Shown here in pieces: positions 30,001 to 42,000 of a stretch of DNA of 64,000 nucleotides. The DNA is taken from contig OX637341.1 of NCBI GenBank assembly GCA_951799405.1, positions 19,707,659-19,771,658 on the forward strand. The letters run 5' to 3'. Every line of letters begins with the position of its first letter. Within the stretch, counting starts at the first letter, position 1. The DNA is from Agapetus fuscipes (lineage: Eukaryota; Arthropoda; Insecta; Trichoptera; Glossosomatidae). The notes beneath the pieces are model-generated. The model had not been told where the DNA came from and ran no database searches. It worked only from the letters and a program-made list of their open reading frames with translations. Position numbers and translations under genes: made by a program.

Positions 30001-33000
30001 GCCATTCCGGCCTGCCCTAGAAAGTTCCACTACCACAGTTGTATAGACGATTCTGGACGTATTTATTTCATGAAGAGTCCATTTCCTACCTACATACACA
30101 CCTTACAATTACAATCGTCTGGGCTAGAACATTCTCTCAAAACACACGTACACCAACAAGCATCTACCAGTGTATTTCGTTACATTATCCCCCCCTTAGG
30201 CTGTTCCGCCCCGGAACAGTCTTTTCTTTAAGAAGGTACGGGCAGTTTGACCCTTTGTTGCATCCAGTGGTCAGGAAAAATGACGTTCCACGGAATTTTC
30301 CCCTTAGGGTTTTGCCCGTCATTGCTGGCTGGTGTGGGGGGGGGTGCTTTCCTCTTGGCGGCCGGCATGGGCACCTTTCCTTGGTTGGGGGCGCCGCCTT
30401 GCGTCCCCGGTCGGCCACCGCTCCTCGGCTCCGCTTGCTCGCCGGCTCCTGCGTCAAAGGATCAGAATCCTTGGTCGTCGGAGCCGCTCTCCTGCTCGGA
30501 AACGGAGTTCTCACTCTCGGTCTCGTCCTCTGACTCGCTGAGTGGCTTCCTGCCGCGCCATGCTTGGGTCGTCCCTTCTGCTTGCTCTGCTTGGCTGAGC
30601 CCCTGCGGGCGGGGGCGCGGCGCCTGCGGGAGGGAGCGCCCCCCTCCCCCACTGACGGGTCAAAGTCAGAGTCCGCCTCCTGTCCGGAGCCACTCGGGTT
30701 GTACGAGCCATCTGAATCCCCTAATTCATCCCTGCTGACTTTGGGTCCCCGCACTTTGGTTTCCGGATCTGTTTCATACTCCTCGTTAGAGTAACCTCTC
30801 TTGACAATAGCAGCAGCGGACCTTCTGGGCCTGCCTCCCGTGGCCTCGCCGCGGTCAGTCACCGGCCTCTCCTTCATCAGCCCCCTGGCGTGCGAGGAGA
30901 CCTGCTTTGGCAGCAGCAGGAAGCCCACCACCCTGCTGACCAGCTCCGTGGGCGCGCCCCTCTTGTCCAAGCCCAGCTTCTCGCACAGCGTCCGCAGCTG
31001 CTTGGGCTCCAGCTTCTGCACCTCCTCCAGCTTGGCCTTGTGCTCAGGCGTGTCCTTCTCAAACTCGTAGCCCTTGAACTTCTTTTTGTTGCGCTTGATG
31101 AGGTTCGTGCGGCACAATTGATTGTACCGGAACTTGAGGTCCTCCATCTTGAACCTGGAGATGGCCACCTCCACGTCGGGGATGTGGTCGATGGGGATGC
31201 CCCGGCCCGCGGGCACGGGCACCGGCGGCTCCACGGCCTTCTTCTTCTTGGGAGCCTCCTCCACGGCCTCCTCCGCCTTCTTCTTGGGCGCGGGCTTCTT
31301 CTTCACACTGTTGGCCTTCTTGGCCTTGCCCTTCTTGTCCTTGGCGTCCTCATCCTCCTCCTTGGCGTCCGTCTCCTCCTTCGCATCCTTGTCAGCCTTC
31401 ACCTCGGCCGAGTCACTCTTGCCGTTTTCAGCCGACTTGACATCATCTTTGTCATCTTTGCTGTCAGCTGCGTCCTCAGCCTTGAGCTGGCCGTTGTTTT
31501 TGGCCTTCAGGTCTCCCTTCCCCAACTTCTGAGACGACTCATCCTCAGTTGACATATCGGCCTTTTTGTCATCCTGATTATCACTTAATTTTACACTATC
31601 AGTGTCCACCGACATTTTTAAGGCTAGGTTTTTAGCCCTCTCCTCCTTCCAACCAGCTAGGTCTTCCCTCAAGCTCTTGAAGTTGGCAGCCATCTTTGTT
31701 TTAAACTCTTCCACGGCTCGCTCGCGGTCCCCTCCAGACGCCATGACAAAATATGCCGGGTCTTCGCCTGACTGTTCCAAGGCCTCCATGAGGCGTGCTT
31801 GTAAGGCCGCCTTCCCTCCTGAGGTCTCCAGGTCCCTCTCCAGAAGCTCATTCTTAAGCTCATAGGCTTTGAGGTCCTTGATGTTCACCTTAGCCATTTT
31901 TTATTTTAACAAAAATTTAAATTTACTTCAAAATAATTTACTTCAAAACAAATTATTTTACAAAAAAAATATTTTTAAATTTCAAATAATGATATTAGAT
32001 AATGATTATTTACTTTGCTTCGTCAGATCGGCTAATGAGTATTTATTACACTAACACAATATTATTAACACGTTATCTATGTACACTTCAATCAAATTTT
32101 TAGCGGGTAACCACATGATCGTTTTTAATTCAAGTTTAATCAGTTTTATTTAAAACTTTTTTTTTTATTCATTAGTTTTTACTATGTTGTCCAGAAATAT
32201 TTTTCAATAGTCTTAAGCACAGATTTTTTTTTTTTGGTACTTGGTTTTAAATCTCACACCGACACCATTGTTACGTTTTTCCTGGGGGTTCTTTTAATTA
32301 AAACACAAGTTTAACACAAGTTAGCCATACAGTTTATTTACACAGACTTTCTTACAATAGATTTATTTTTAACAGACTTATTCTAACAGATTTATTTTAA
32401 CACACTTATTTATTTCGTACAGATTACATTTATTTTACACCATATTGGTCGCCCTAGTAACTAGATATTCCTCTGTGTGAGTGCTTCGAAGACTCACTCG
32501 CTTCAGCCCATTGTCGCCCTTCTTATAGCGGAACCTAGGGGCCATTCCGGCCTGCCCTAGAAAGTTCCACTACCACAGTTGTATAGACGATTCTGGACGT
32601 ATTTATTTCATGAAGAGTCCATTTCCTACCTACATACACACCTTACAATTACAATCGTCTGGGCTAGAACATTCTCTCAAAACACACGTACACCAACAAG
32701 CATCTACCAGTGTATTTCGTTACAATATCCTTGCAACTTAGATTATAGATTATAGATTATATTACTTACATAATATTTTGTATATCTTGTAGAAATTGGT
32801 ATTTACAAGAACAACGTCACTTTTGGTACTCGTACATCATTTGCCATCATCCGCAGAACAGACTCCCCCCCCTTAATGCGAATGACGTAATATATGGACA
32901 GCCCCATACACACACACACACACACACATACAGACGGATGTTTTTGAAAGATAGTGTTTTTTGGCATGTCCTGCACCAGGACAACTCATTTCCGTGAAAA

Positions 33001-36000
33001 CCTCGAAAAAAAAAAATCACACCAAATCAATACTTTCTTTATAGCCTTCAGCTATAGCAAGAAAGTAAAAAAGGGAATGCGGCAGACTGCAGCAACTATA
33101 GAACAATCACACTTTTATCCCACACATCCAAAATACTCCTGAACATAATAAAAAACAGATTGAAAGGAAAAGTGGAACAGCTTGGAGAAGATCAATTTGG
33201 ATTTAGAAAAGGAAAAAGAACATGAGAGGCTATTTAGGCGCTGAGACAGATCCTAGAGAGACGACTAGACGTGAATCTTACAACATGCACAACCTTTATA
33301 GATTTAGAAAAAGCCTTTGATAAAGTAGAGTGGCATTTACTGTTTATAACTATGAAGAAAAGAGGAATTGATTGGAAAGACAGAAGGACAATAAAATTCT
33401 TAAATTGTACAAAGATCAAACAACACTTGTAGATATTATTAAAAAATGATAACAAACTTTGTTTAGTTCTACTTTAAGTAGAACTAAACAAAGTTTGTTA
33501 TCATTTTTTAATAATTAAAATGGAGTTCTACAATGTTTCCGCTAAAACTTTTCAAAAACTTGTAGATATAAATGGAACTATGAAGGAAGCTAAAATAAGG
33601 AAAGGCGTAATACAAGGTTGTCCATTATCACCGTATTTGTTTAATTTATTTGTAGAAGAAGCCACAGAAGAGATGAAAGAAAAAACAAAGGGAGTACTAA
33701 TTAATGGTCAACGAATACACTGTATAAGATTCGCTGATGAAATTGCACTAGTAGCGGAGGAGGATAGTGGCATGAGCCACATGATAAACACTTTGGCCAA
33801 TGCTCTGAATGGATTTGGTTTGAAGATCAACAGTGCCAAGACTAAACTACTGATGGTTCGAAGAAATGAATCCTGCCTCCATCCCCAAATAAAATTAGGA
33901 AATAGAACTATTGAGGAGGTGGAGCAATTCTGCTATCTGGGTAGCACCCTATCATACAATAACAAATCGACTCAAGACATAATAGAGGATAATGCTAGCA
34001 GTGGCGTGACTATCATACAAACTAAAAAGCTAAGCATGCGTACCCTCAGAAATGCAAATAATGAATATTTTTGAGTAGATTACAGACATTTAAAGTCATT
34101 CGTCTTTTTAAATTTCCCCCCATCAAAAGTCGTGCTGCTGCCATCTGTGTGTGGCAGTAGGTTATTATTATTAGGCATTGATGAAGTAATAGTTATTTAT
34201 GCCACTGCCTGGTAATGATATTCTTTGTAATACGAGTGCTAGTTTGTGCCATGAGGCGCAGCCGAATGGCACAATAGACAGCAAGAGTGTTACAAAGACT
34301 AATTACGTGCAGTGGCATACAATACTTTTTCTACGACAATGAAATAAATAACAAAATAGTATATAGTAGTCATTATAATGTACTCGTCCATTTGAAGTAA
34401 TTAAAACCTTACTTTTGTCAAAACGTGTAATTTATCATTCCCTTTGATTATCTAATCTAATATAAGTTGCAAAGATATATTACATTAAGGATTCATATTA
34501 ATATCATGCCTACAAGCAGACACATATAAGGTCGCGTTTATAAATGCCGCATATAAGCTTAAACATTCAAACCCAAAACATAAATAAACATAAGCCCTGC
34601 AACTACTGAAGCAGGGGTGTCATTGGCAAAGTGAAACAAGTTTTTACAGCATAGGTGGTCAACCTCATACCGACCTATTAGCCAAATAACTGTTTAAGTT
34701 TGTTTATTTTTTGCGGTGAAAATATCTGGCATTATTTTCCTTTCAAGCCTTCTGTTTTCCTTCGAAAAAAGGAAAGCTACAATTTGGAGTATTTTGATAA
34801 ATAAATTTGATGAATTACTACACTATTAACAAATTTTATTTGACTCTACACATAAAATATATTAATATTCATTTGAACAAAGATTGAACCAAGTGGGGAG
34901 GAACTATCAATAAATTAAAAATATTCATGTAATGGCTGACGTTTAAACGTGGTTGCTATGAAAACGGCAAATAATAGTATGTTATCGGTCGTTTAGAAGG
35001 ATAGCCTCATACAATGTTGACACTCGAAATTAAAAAATGGTTCCATTTCTGACAATGCGCATGCGCATATTTTCATTTCAACACCGTTATCAGTTGCGTA
35101 ATGTTACATTACGCAACGGGTGTAGAAATGTATGTCATTGTGATTGCGTTAGCCGTTTTGTAATTAGTAAATTACCAAATAGGAGTAGAAAAACTCTGTT
35201 ACGCAAATGTTATTGAGAAATGTATCCCTCTCTTTGTTTAACGTATGAAAAAAGCTTGATCTCTGTAAGCTTGTATGAAAATAGTCGGTTAAGCTCTTTT
35301 GTCATTATAAATGAACACAATATTATTACAGATTGTGCTTGGGAGTACACATGATAATAATATCACCATATGCTTAGCTTTTCGTCCATTCAATTTTACG
35401 ATTCCAGACTGGAGCTATTTACAGTTGTATGAATGACCGATTGTATTTTGAATAAACTGTCGCGTCAGGTGCGTTTTATTTGAATATCAGAATAATTGAC
35501 TTATTCCTTGTATGCGATCGAATCCACCTTTTTGATAGTATATAAAATTAATTCCGGTGAAAATATTGTTGTGCCTTGTGAGGATCTTAAGTGTGTGAAG
35601 GTTTTATTGTTTCAATCCAAAATCTAAGTCTGAAGAAATTAAGAAGCACTGGGGAAAAGAAACATCGGGGTAAGATTTATTATTTGTAATTTAGTGCAAC
35701 CTTAATTATCCAGCATGTGTATGGCAGAAACTGTAGGCACACCACTGAATGCTAGCCAAACAAGCATTCATGAAAAAATACAAACTTTTTACAAACAATC
35801 ATTTAAAAATGGAAACAAGAAAGAAATTCATGAAAGCTTTTATTTGGAGCATTTACTGTATGGTTGCGAAACCTGGACCATCCAAAAATACGAGAAAGAC
35901 CGCCTGGAGGCATTCGAGATGTGGACATGGAGGAAAATGTCCAAGACATCATGGGTCAAAAAGAAGTCCAACGAAAAGGTATTGCGGGACGTAGAAGAAA

Positions 36001-39000
36001 GAAGAGAGCTGATAAATCATATTTTAAAGAGGAAAGCCAAACTAATAAGACACTCAATCAGACATAGCACCTTTCTTAGCAACATCTTTGAAGGCAAAAT
36101 CTTAGGACAACGCACAAGAGGTCGCCCAAGAACTTCATACTTCAAGGATTTGAAGCGGCTCATGGATGTTTCCTCCTATTCACATCTCAAGAGGATGGCA
36201 GCAGACAGAGACAGATGGCTGATACAACAAGGCTCTGTCTTTAGAAGATGATGATGATAAGAGAACCATTGCGCCAAGATTCCAAGCTCCTGGAACTAGT
36301 TCAGTGAAGCAATCATCATCATCATAATCATGGAGCAATTGTAGGAATGTTAGAATGTAGGTATGTGTGAGTTACCGCACTCCCGGCAGCTGTAGGCGGG
36401 CTCCCCCATCTTGAAGACGTGTCCGCACACGGAGGGCGCGCGGTCCAGCTGCGCCAGCCTCTGCAGCGCCGTGTGGGGCTCCTGCCCGCCACACACAAAG
36501 CGCTCCAGCGGAGACAACAGCAGCTTGGTGGCCAGCTCCTCGTCGAAGGACCACTCTGTACAACATACACCCTACATGTAAGCAATGGGAAGTGAACTGA
36601 GCAATTGCTGGAACTACCAAACCTGTGATTAACATTGATTTCTCTTCAACTGAGTTATGTCTAAATATAAGAGGAAAATCTACTTTATACATGACGAAAG
36701 AGCCCTGTTTTTGTGTAGGTATGTAACACCTATAGGGTCTTCCTTATCATGAATGAGATTTTACAAAGGTGCACTTTCAGTGCTCCCTTAAAAATGCTGA
36801 CAGATCATGAATTCCACACTCCCCGTGGCCGGCTGTTCCACTCAATCGGTGCCAACAAGCAATATCTCTGGCAGATCGTAGTTGCAATGGAAAAAGCAAT
36901 CACAAGAACAATGAAAAGAAACCTGAACTTTAACTTCTTAACTATTAACTACCATGGGTGGCCCTTATCTTATCATATGTGCTAAATATTGATTAGGGGC
37001 AGAATACATAAAAATATTAAAAAACATGTACATGCACACTAATTAAATGTAGCTAAAATGCACAAAAGAAAATATCTAGAATGATTGCATGTAAGATGAG
37101 AATCTCCTACATTGGCATGTGATTGATGTACTGGTGTACAGTATAGAGTGTGGAGTGTGGGGCAGCTGCCAACTAAGTCAGTTTTCACTGCCAAAGGTCG
37201 CCCTGTAGCCACATGTGCAGAGGCAGCTATGTATATATACACCTGCCCTTGCCACTGCCCACTCTCTGCCCCACAAGTTTAGTCCTGGTGGAGGCTTAGT
37301 TGACCCTTAATAATAATAATACTAGGATGATTTATTTGGTGAGCGCTGTTTTTGTATCACACCTCAAGAGCCCTCTGCGAGCTTGGTCGTCGCTGTAGAA
37401 AGCGCCAATTCTCAAGCAAGACCCAATTGTTGAAAGGTTGGATGGACCTTTCAGTGACCGGTCTTTGGTAAACGTTTATGAATATTTCAACCCAGCGAAG
37501 AACAAATTTGGAAATATAAATGGTATATTGTTGTGCTCTGCTGGGATCCGAATCCACAACCTTCCGTTTACGAGTCCGAAGTGTTGCCACTGGACTATGG
37601 ACCGGTCCAAGATGCCAACGACATGTCATAGTTCACTCTGACGAACTTATTGATTCAACAGCCAGGTAACATCTCAGGTGAAAATATTACGACTTAATTC
37701 TTGTTCAAACTGCGACCCCAAAACAATGAAGGAATAACACTATCACATGATAATACTATTGAGGGAATACTTTTGATTATGGCTGAGCAATAGTTACAAA
37801 CCAAATGCACAGGCGCAACGGGCGGAGCCTAGTTGTATTGGGAACAATTCTTCTTCTGCAATGGCTGTGCAACCCAGCTGTTACCGTTGTAAAGATGAAC
37901 TCCAGTGAGTCCATAGTGTCATCATTGACGTGGAAAGAGGGGGAAATTGGAAAGAGACTTCAAAGGAACACATGTTATACAATGAGCAGCAATTCTTACA
38001 CACGAGAATTCCCGGTGGCAATAGATAGATGGATCCAGTGGACAGCAGAGGAAGTTTAAATAAAATATGAAGAATGATATTCTACATCCCTGAAAAAATG
38101 AGTGATTCAGTCAGTCACCTTGATCCGCTGATATGATGATTAATAAATTGTACAGTGAACTGCACATGACTTTATAGCATAAAATACGGTCATGTTCAGG
38201 TTATAGTCAATTTTCATAACAAAACATTTATTTGTGTGTAGGTATTGAAGATAATCTAAGTAATCGTCTTTTTGCAGTATTATCATTGATCCCGTTTGTA
38301 TCAAAATTAGCACTTTGTTTGGTGGGTATACTTTTCATTAATATTTTGGAAAGTTATGATTGATTATTATGGGTATTTACTAAATTTTAAGACTCGTAGC
38401 CTAGTCTTTTATATATTAGGCGTTTTAGTTCAAAGAATATTATTTTTTGTATGGAAATTTGTCACTTTGTATGGTGGCTACACTTAATAATATTTTTTTG
38501 AAAAAAGTAATGATTAATGTTTGTAGGTATATATAAGAGCTTTTCAATTGTAGAAAATGATTTTTTAGTCAACCCGTTCTCTGCCGAGAATTTTTAAATT
38601 ATTGTTTTCTCTTGTACGAGGCAATGATTATTGTCGACCAGATAGGTGGAAAACGATGCACTCTTCGTTCTGCACAGAGTGACGCCGTAAACAGGCTTCA
38701 ACTGCCTCTTCGACGGAACAGAACTGGTTTCGGAGACAGGGCTTTTAGTTCGGCTGGTCCATCCTGCTGGAATAGTCTACCTCTGGAGTTGAGAACAGAG
38801 ACCAGTGTTGGCAGTTTCAGGAAGTTGCTTAAGACACATTTGTTTAACAGAAGCTTCAACACATAAAAGCGCCCTTGGGGTGGCTAGTGCCACTAAACGG
38901 CGCTGTATACAAATTGTCCAATTATTATTATTATTTATTGTTATATAGCCCTTGTTTGGGAGAATTGTTATGTAGGTTTTTTTTATGGGTATTAGACGTT

Positions 39001-42000
39001 TTGCTACCAAAAATATTACAATTATTTTTTGTATGGAAATCTGTCACCTTGTATGGTGGCTATACATTTTATAATTTTTTTTTTTTTTAAAAGTAGTGAA
39101 TAATATATGTAGGTATACATAAGATCTTTTAAATTGTAGCACAATATTTTTGAGTTAACCCTTTCTCTGCCGAGAAATAAAAATTTAAAAATCTCTTGTA
39201 TGGCAGCCCCCACAACAAAGAAAATTATGAGGCAATGATTATTGTTGTTAGATAGCACTATTATAATGACAATTATGCAAAAAAATTTAAGAAAATCGTA
39301 GGAGCCGTTTTTGAGAAAATCTCATTTGAAACTTTCAGCTGTTCGGAAGCCATCTTGAATTTTCTAAAATTTGAAAAATGTTTCACTATGAATTATAGTG
39401 ATAAGAGAGTTATTTCTATTAAAGTTAAGAAATATACAAGTTTTTTGCGTTCTGATGGGTTTTTGTAGCCATATAATTTCAATTTTTGATATCATGTAAA
39501 TGGCACTTGTATGTTATTTTTTTCAAAAAAAAATATTTAATTTTTATATGGAACTTTATGTTATGTAATCGTGGAACATTATTTTTTTGTTAACTTTTGA
39601 AAGAAGAATAATGAAAGGCAGGTGCGTACTGGGTGCTACCGCTAGCATCGCCAAAAACCAGAATCTTTCAAAAAATGTTCGACTGGTGGTGCACGGTGGT
39701 ATACTAGTGCCCACTCTGATGTATGGAAGTGAAGCCTGGACGGTGAGTGAAAGTGAGATTAGTAAAGTCCATACGGTAGAAATGGATTACTTAAGAAGTA
39801 TGATTGGAAAAAGACGGAGTGATAGGGTGAGGAATGATTTTGTTAGAGAGGAATGCGGTGTAAGAGAAAGTGTGAAAGTAAAGATTAAAAGAAGTATACT
39901 TAGATGGTTTGGACATTTGGAGAGAATGAATGAGGAAAGAATGACGAAGAAAGTATATGCTGCAAGAATTGATGGATGTCGTGGAAGAGGAAGACCGAGA
40001 AAGGTATGGATGGACCAAATTTTCGAAATAGCGAGTGAATGGGATATCCAGAGTCATAATAAAAGGAGAGCTTGTATGAAAAAAGTTATGACTCTGGATG
40101 AAATGAAAGAAGTATGCAAGGACAGGAAGAAGTGGCGGCTAATCTGCAATGCTGATTTTTAATGTTGGTTTATTGGCTTGCTACATTTTTTGCATAAGAC
40201 ATTTTTTACTTTTTTTGTATAGATTTATTTTTAAGGTTTTCTTATACTTAAATGTTATTTATTACTCGTATTCCTTGACTTATAGGTTGGTATGAGGCTG
40301 ACCACCCATACTGTAAAAAATGGTTCACTTTGCCAATGTCACCCCTGTTTCAGGGAATGTCGGCAAGAGTTGCAGGGCTTATGTTCATTTGAGGTTTGGA
40401 TTTTATTTGTAAGTACACAATCAGCATTTGTAAGCGCGAACTACACGTGTTTGTTTGTGGGCATACATCTGAGAGCTTTGAATGAATATATCCTTGTAAC
40501 TTAGATTATAGATTATAGATTATAGAACGCTTTCACTTCTGAGAAAATTGTTTATTTTTTTCAAATGGCAACTCATAGACGCTGATTAGCAAGAATGTTG
40601 CCATAACTAAATTTGGTAAGAATGTATCAAGCAACTTCTATACTGAAAGTTGTGAAAAAATCGTTATAGCCGTTTTTGAGAAAATCACATTTGAAATTTT
40701 CAGCTCTTTGGAAGCCATCTTGAATTCTACAAATACCTACTAAAAAAAAAATTTTGCAAAAAAATAAATAAATTTTTCTTTCTTGTGAACTTAAAACCAG
40801 TGTCAGGTAGCTAGAATGTCAGATAGCTACCTGTTACAAAGAAGAAGAAGACATATCCACTAGAACTGTCATTAACAAAGTGAACAGAAAATGAAGCGCA
40901 TCTTTAGCCACAGAAAATTAACCGGCTCTAAATTAGAGGAAGAGGAAAGGCTGAGAACGTCGGTTGGAAAATGACAAGAGGGGAAAAAACCGGCGAAGCT
41001 TCGCGTCAGGTCCAGTGGAAGTTTATAAAAGCCCACCGACCCCAACGTTCACGGACACCATCTCTTCGAAGCCTGGACAAGCAGCACGGACCAGGCGTGG
41101 CCAAAAAGATCCATCTTGGGAGGCCTGAGTCGCCGTTATTTCCTGCACCAACAGCCCCGGGCCGCGCCTGGGTCCCCCGTGGCGGATTCCTCTGAAAGGC
41201 GGAGCCCCTGCCCTCGACCCGCCGCAAGCGCCCGCTTGGCTACTTGCTTTGTGCTGCTCTATAACCGGAGCCCCGTGCCCGAAGTTCCTCAGGAGGGCGG
41301 AGCACCTGCCCCGTCCAGCCGAGAGCACCCGTCTTGTCGCTGGCTGTCTGCAGGGCTGAGCCCCATGCCGGAATTCCTCCGGAGGGTGGAGCACCTGACC
41401 TCGTCCCGCCAAAAGCGCTGCCGTGCCTAGAGGCCAGCGCTCCGAAGATCAACTCTACCAGCCTCCAAGCATCAGGACTTCTGCCGTCACAGTGAGCGTA
41501 TCCCTGCCTTTAATTCATTAACTAACTTAAATTATATTTACCAGCCCAGTCTTGCAGCTTTAGCGTGGTGGATACTCTCAATTGTCTGTTTTAATGTAAA
41601 ATAAACCACCTCTTTCCTTTACATTGTTTTTACCTACCATAACCTATATTTTGAACCTCTTTAGCATCAGTGGAAAGCGAGCAAGGTGTTGGGCTACTGC
41701 CACGACCCTGAGGAGTCTCTTTTTTCTAGCCGGGCATCTGGAAAAACACGAAACCTAACCTCAAAAGAACCCCAATTGTCAGTTGTCCAAATGGCCTGCT
41801 TTTCCATGGATCGCCTTTTGTGTGGTCCTCAGTTCATCACACCTAAATCTAAGCTGCAAAGATATGTATCATTTGAGATTCATATTAAATGCATTCCCAC
41901 AAGCAGACATGCATAATTTCGCGCTTACACATGCTGCATGTGGATCTACAATATAAAAACCCTATTGGGCCCTTGAGGTGTGACACATACAAAAACGGCG

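Larger units (their letters stand above)
29729..32724 (-). mobile_element. LTR retrotransposon carrying a SAP/DEK-like gene in place of gag-pol
   Basis: Two 456-bp direct repeats (29729-30184 and 32269-32724) that I find identical base by base, with tips TGTTACG..CGTTACA (TGTAACG..CGTAACA on the minus strand). ATAT duplicated at both sides (29725-29728, 32725-32728); intact relatives of the target (40478-40500) have a single ATAT. On the minus strand, a primer-binding-site-like TGGTGTCGGTGTGAG follows the 5' LTR after one base, and a purine tract AAGGGGGGGATAA precedes the 3' LTR. The interior is only 2,084 bp and encodes one long protein, with no protease, RT or integrase. It is thus non-autonomous and recent. 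A 4-bp duplication fits Gypsy-type elements. Confidence 0.92.
28890..32905. mobile_element. MITE with GGGGCCGTCCATAAATTACG ends, split by later insertions
   Basis: Left tip GGGGCCGTCCATAAATTACG (28890 on) and inverted right tip ending TATATGGACAGCCCC (32905). A poly-C run lies just inside the left end (about 28936-28959) and C-runs near the right end (32865). ACATACATA and ATACACAC of R2 flank it. Most of the 4 kb between the tips is an L-A LINE and, inside that, the LTR element. The tips are like a MITE end common in arthropods; that is memory, not a search. Confidence 0.55.

Noticed and set aside
30247..31552. Long open frames on the plus strand (for example 30890-31552, 220 codons)
   Set aside because: They are mirror frames of the GC-rich DEK-like gene on the minus strand and have Leu/His-rich composition with no known motif.
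37805..38059. 84-codon plus-strand frame with a hydrophobic N-terminal stretch like a signal peptide
   Set aside because: No homology that I can recognise, no splice context, and short; could be chance in an intron full of repeats.
41006..41452. Overlapping minus-strand frames of 70-129 codons
   Set aside because: Probably produced by the GC-rich island; repeated phrases reflect an internal imperfect duplication (GGCGGAGC) rather than a protein.
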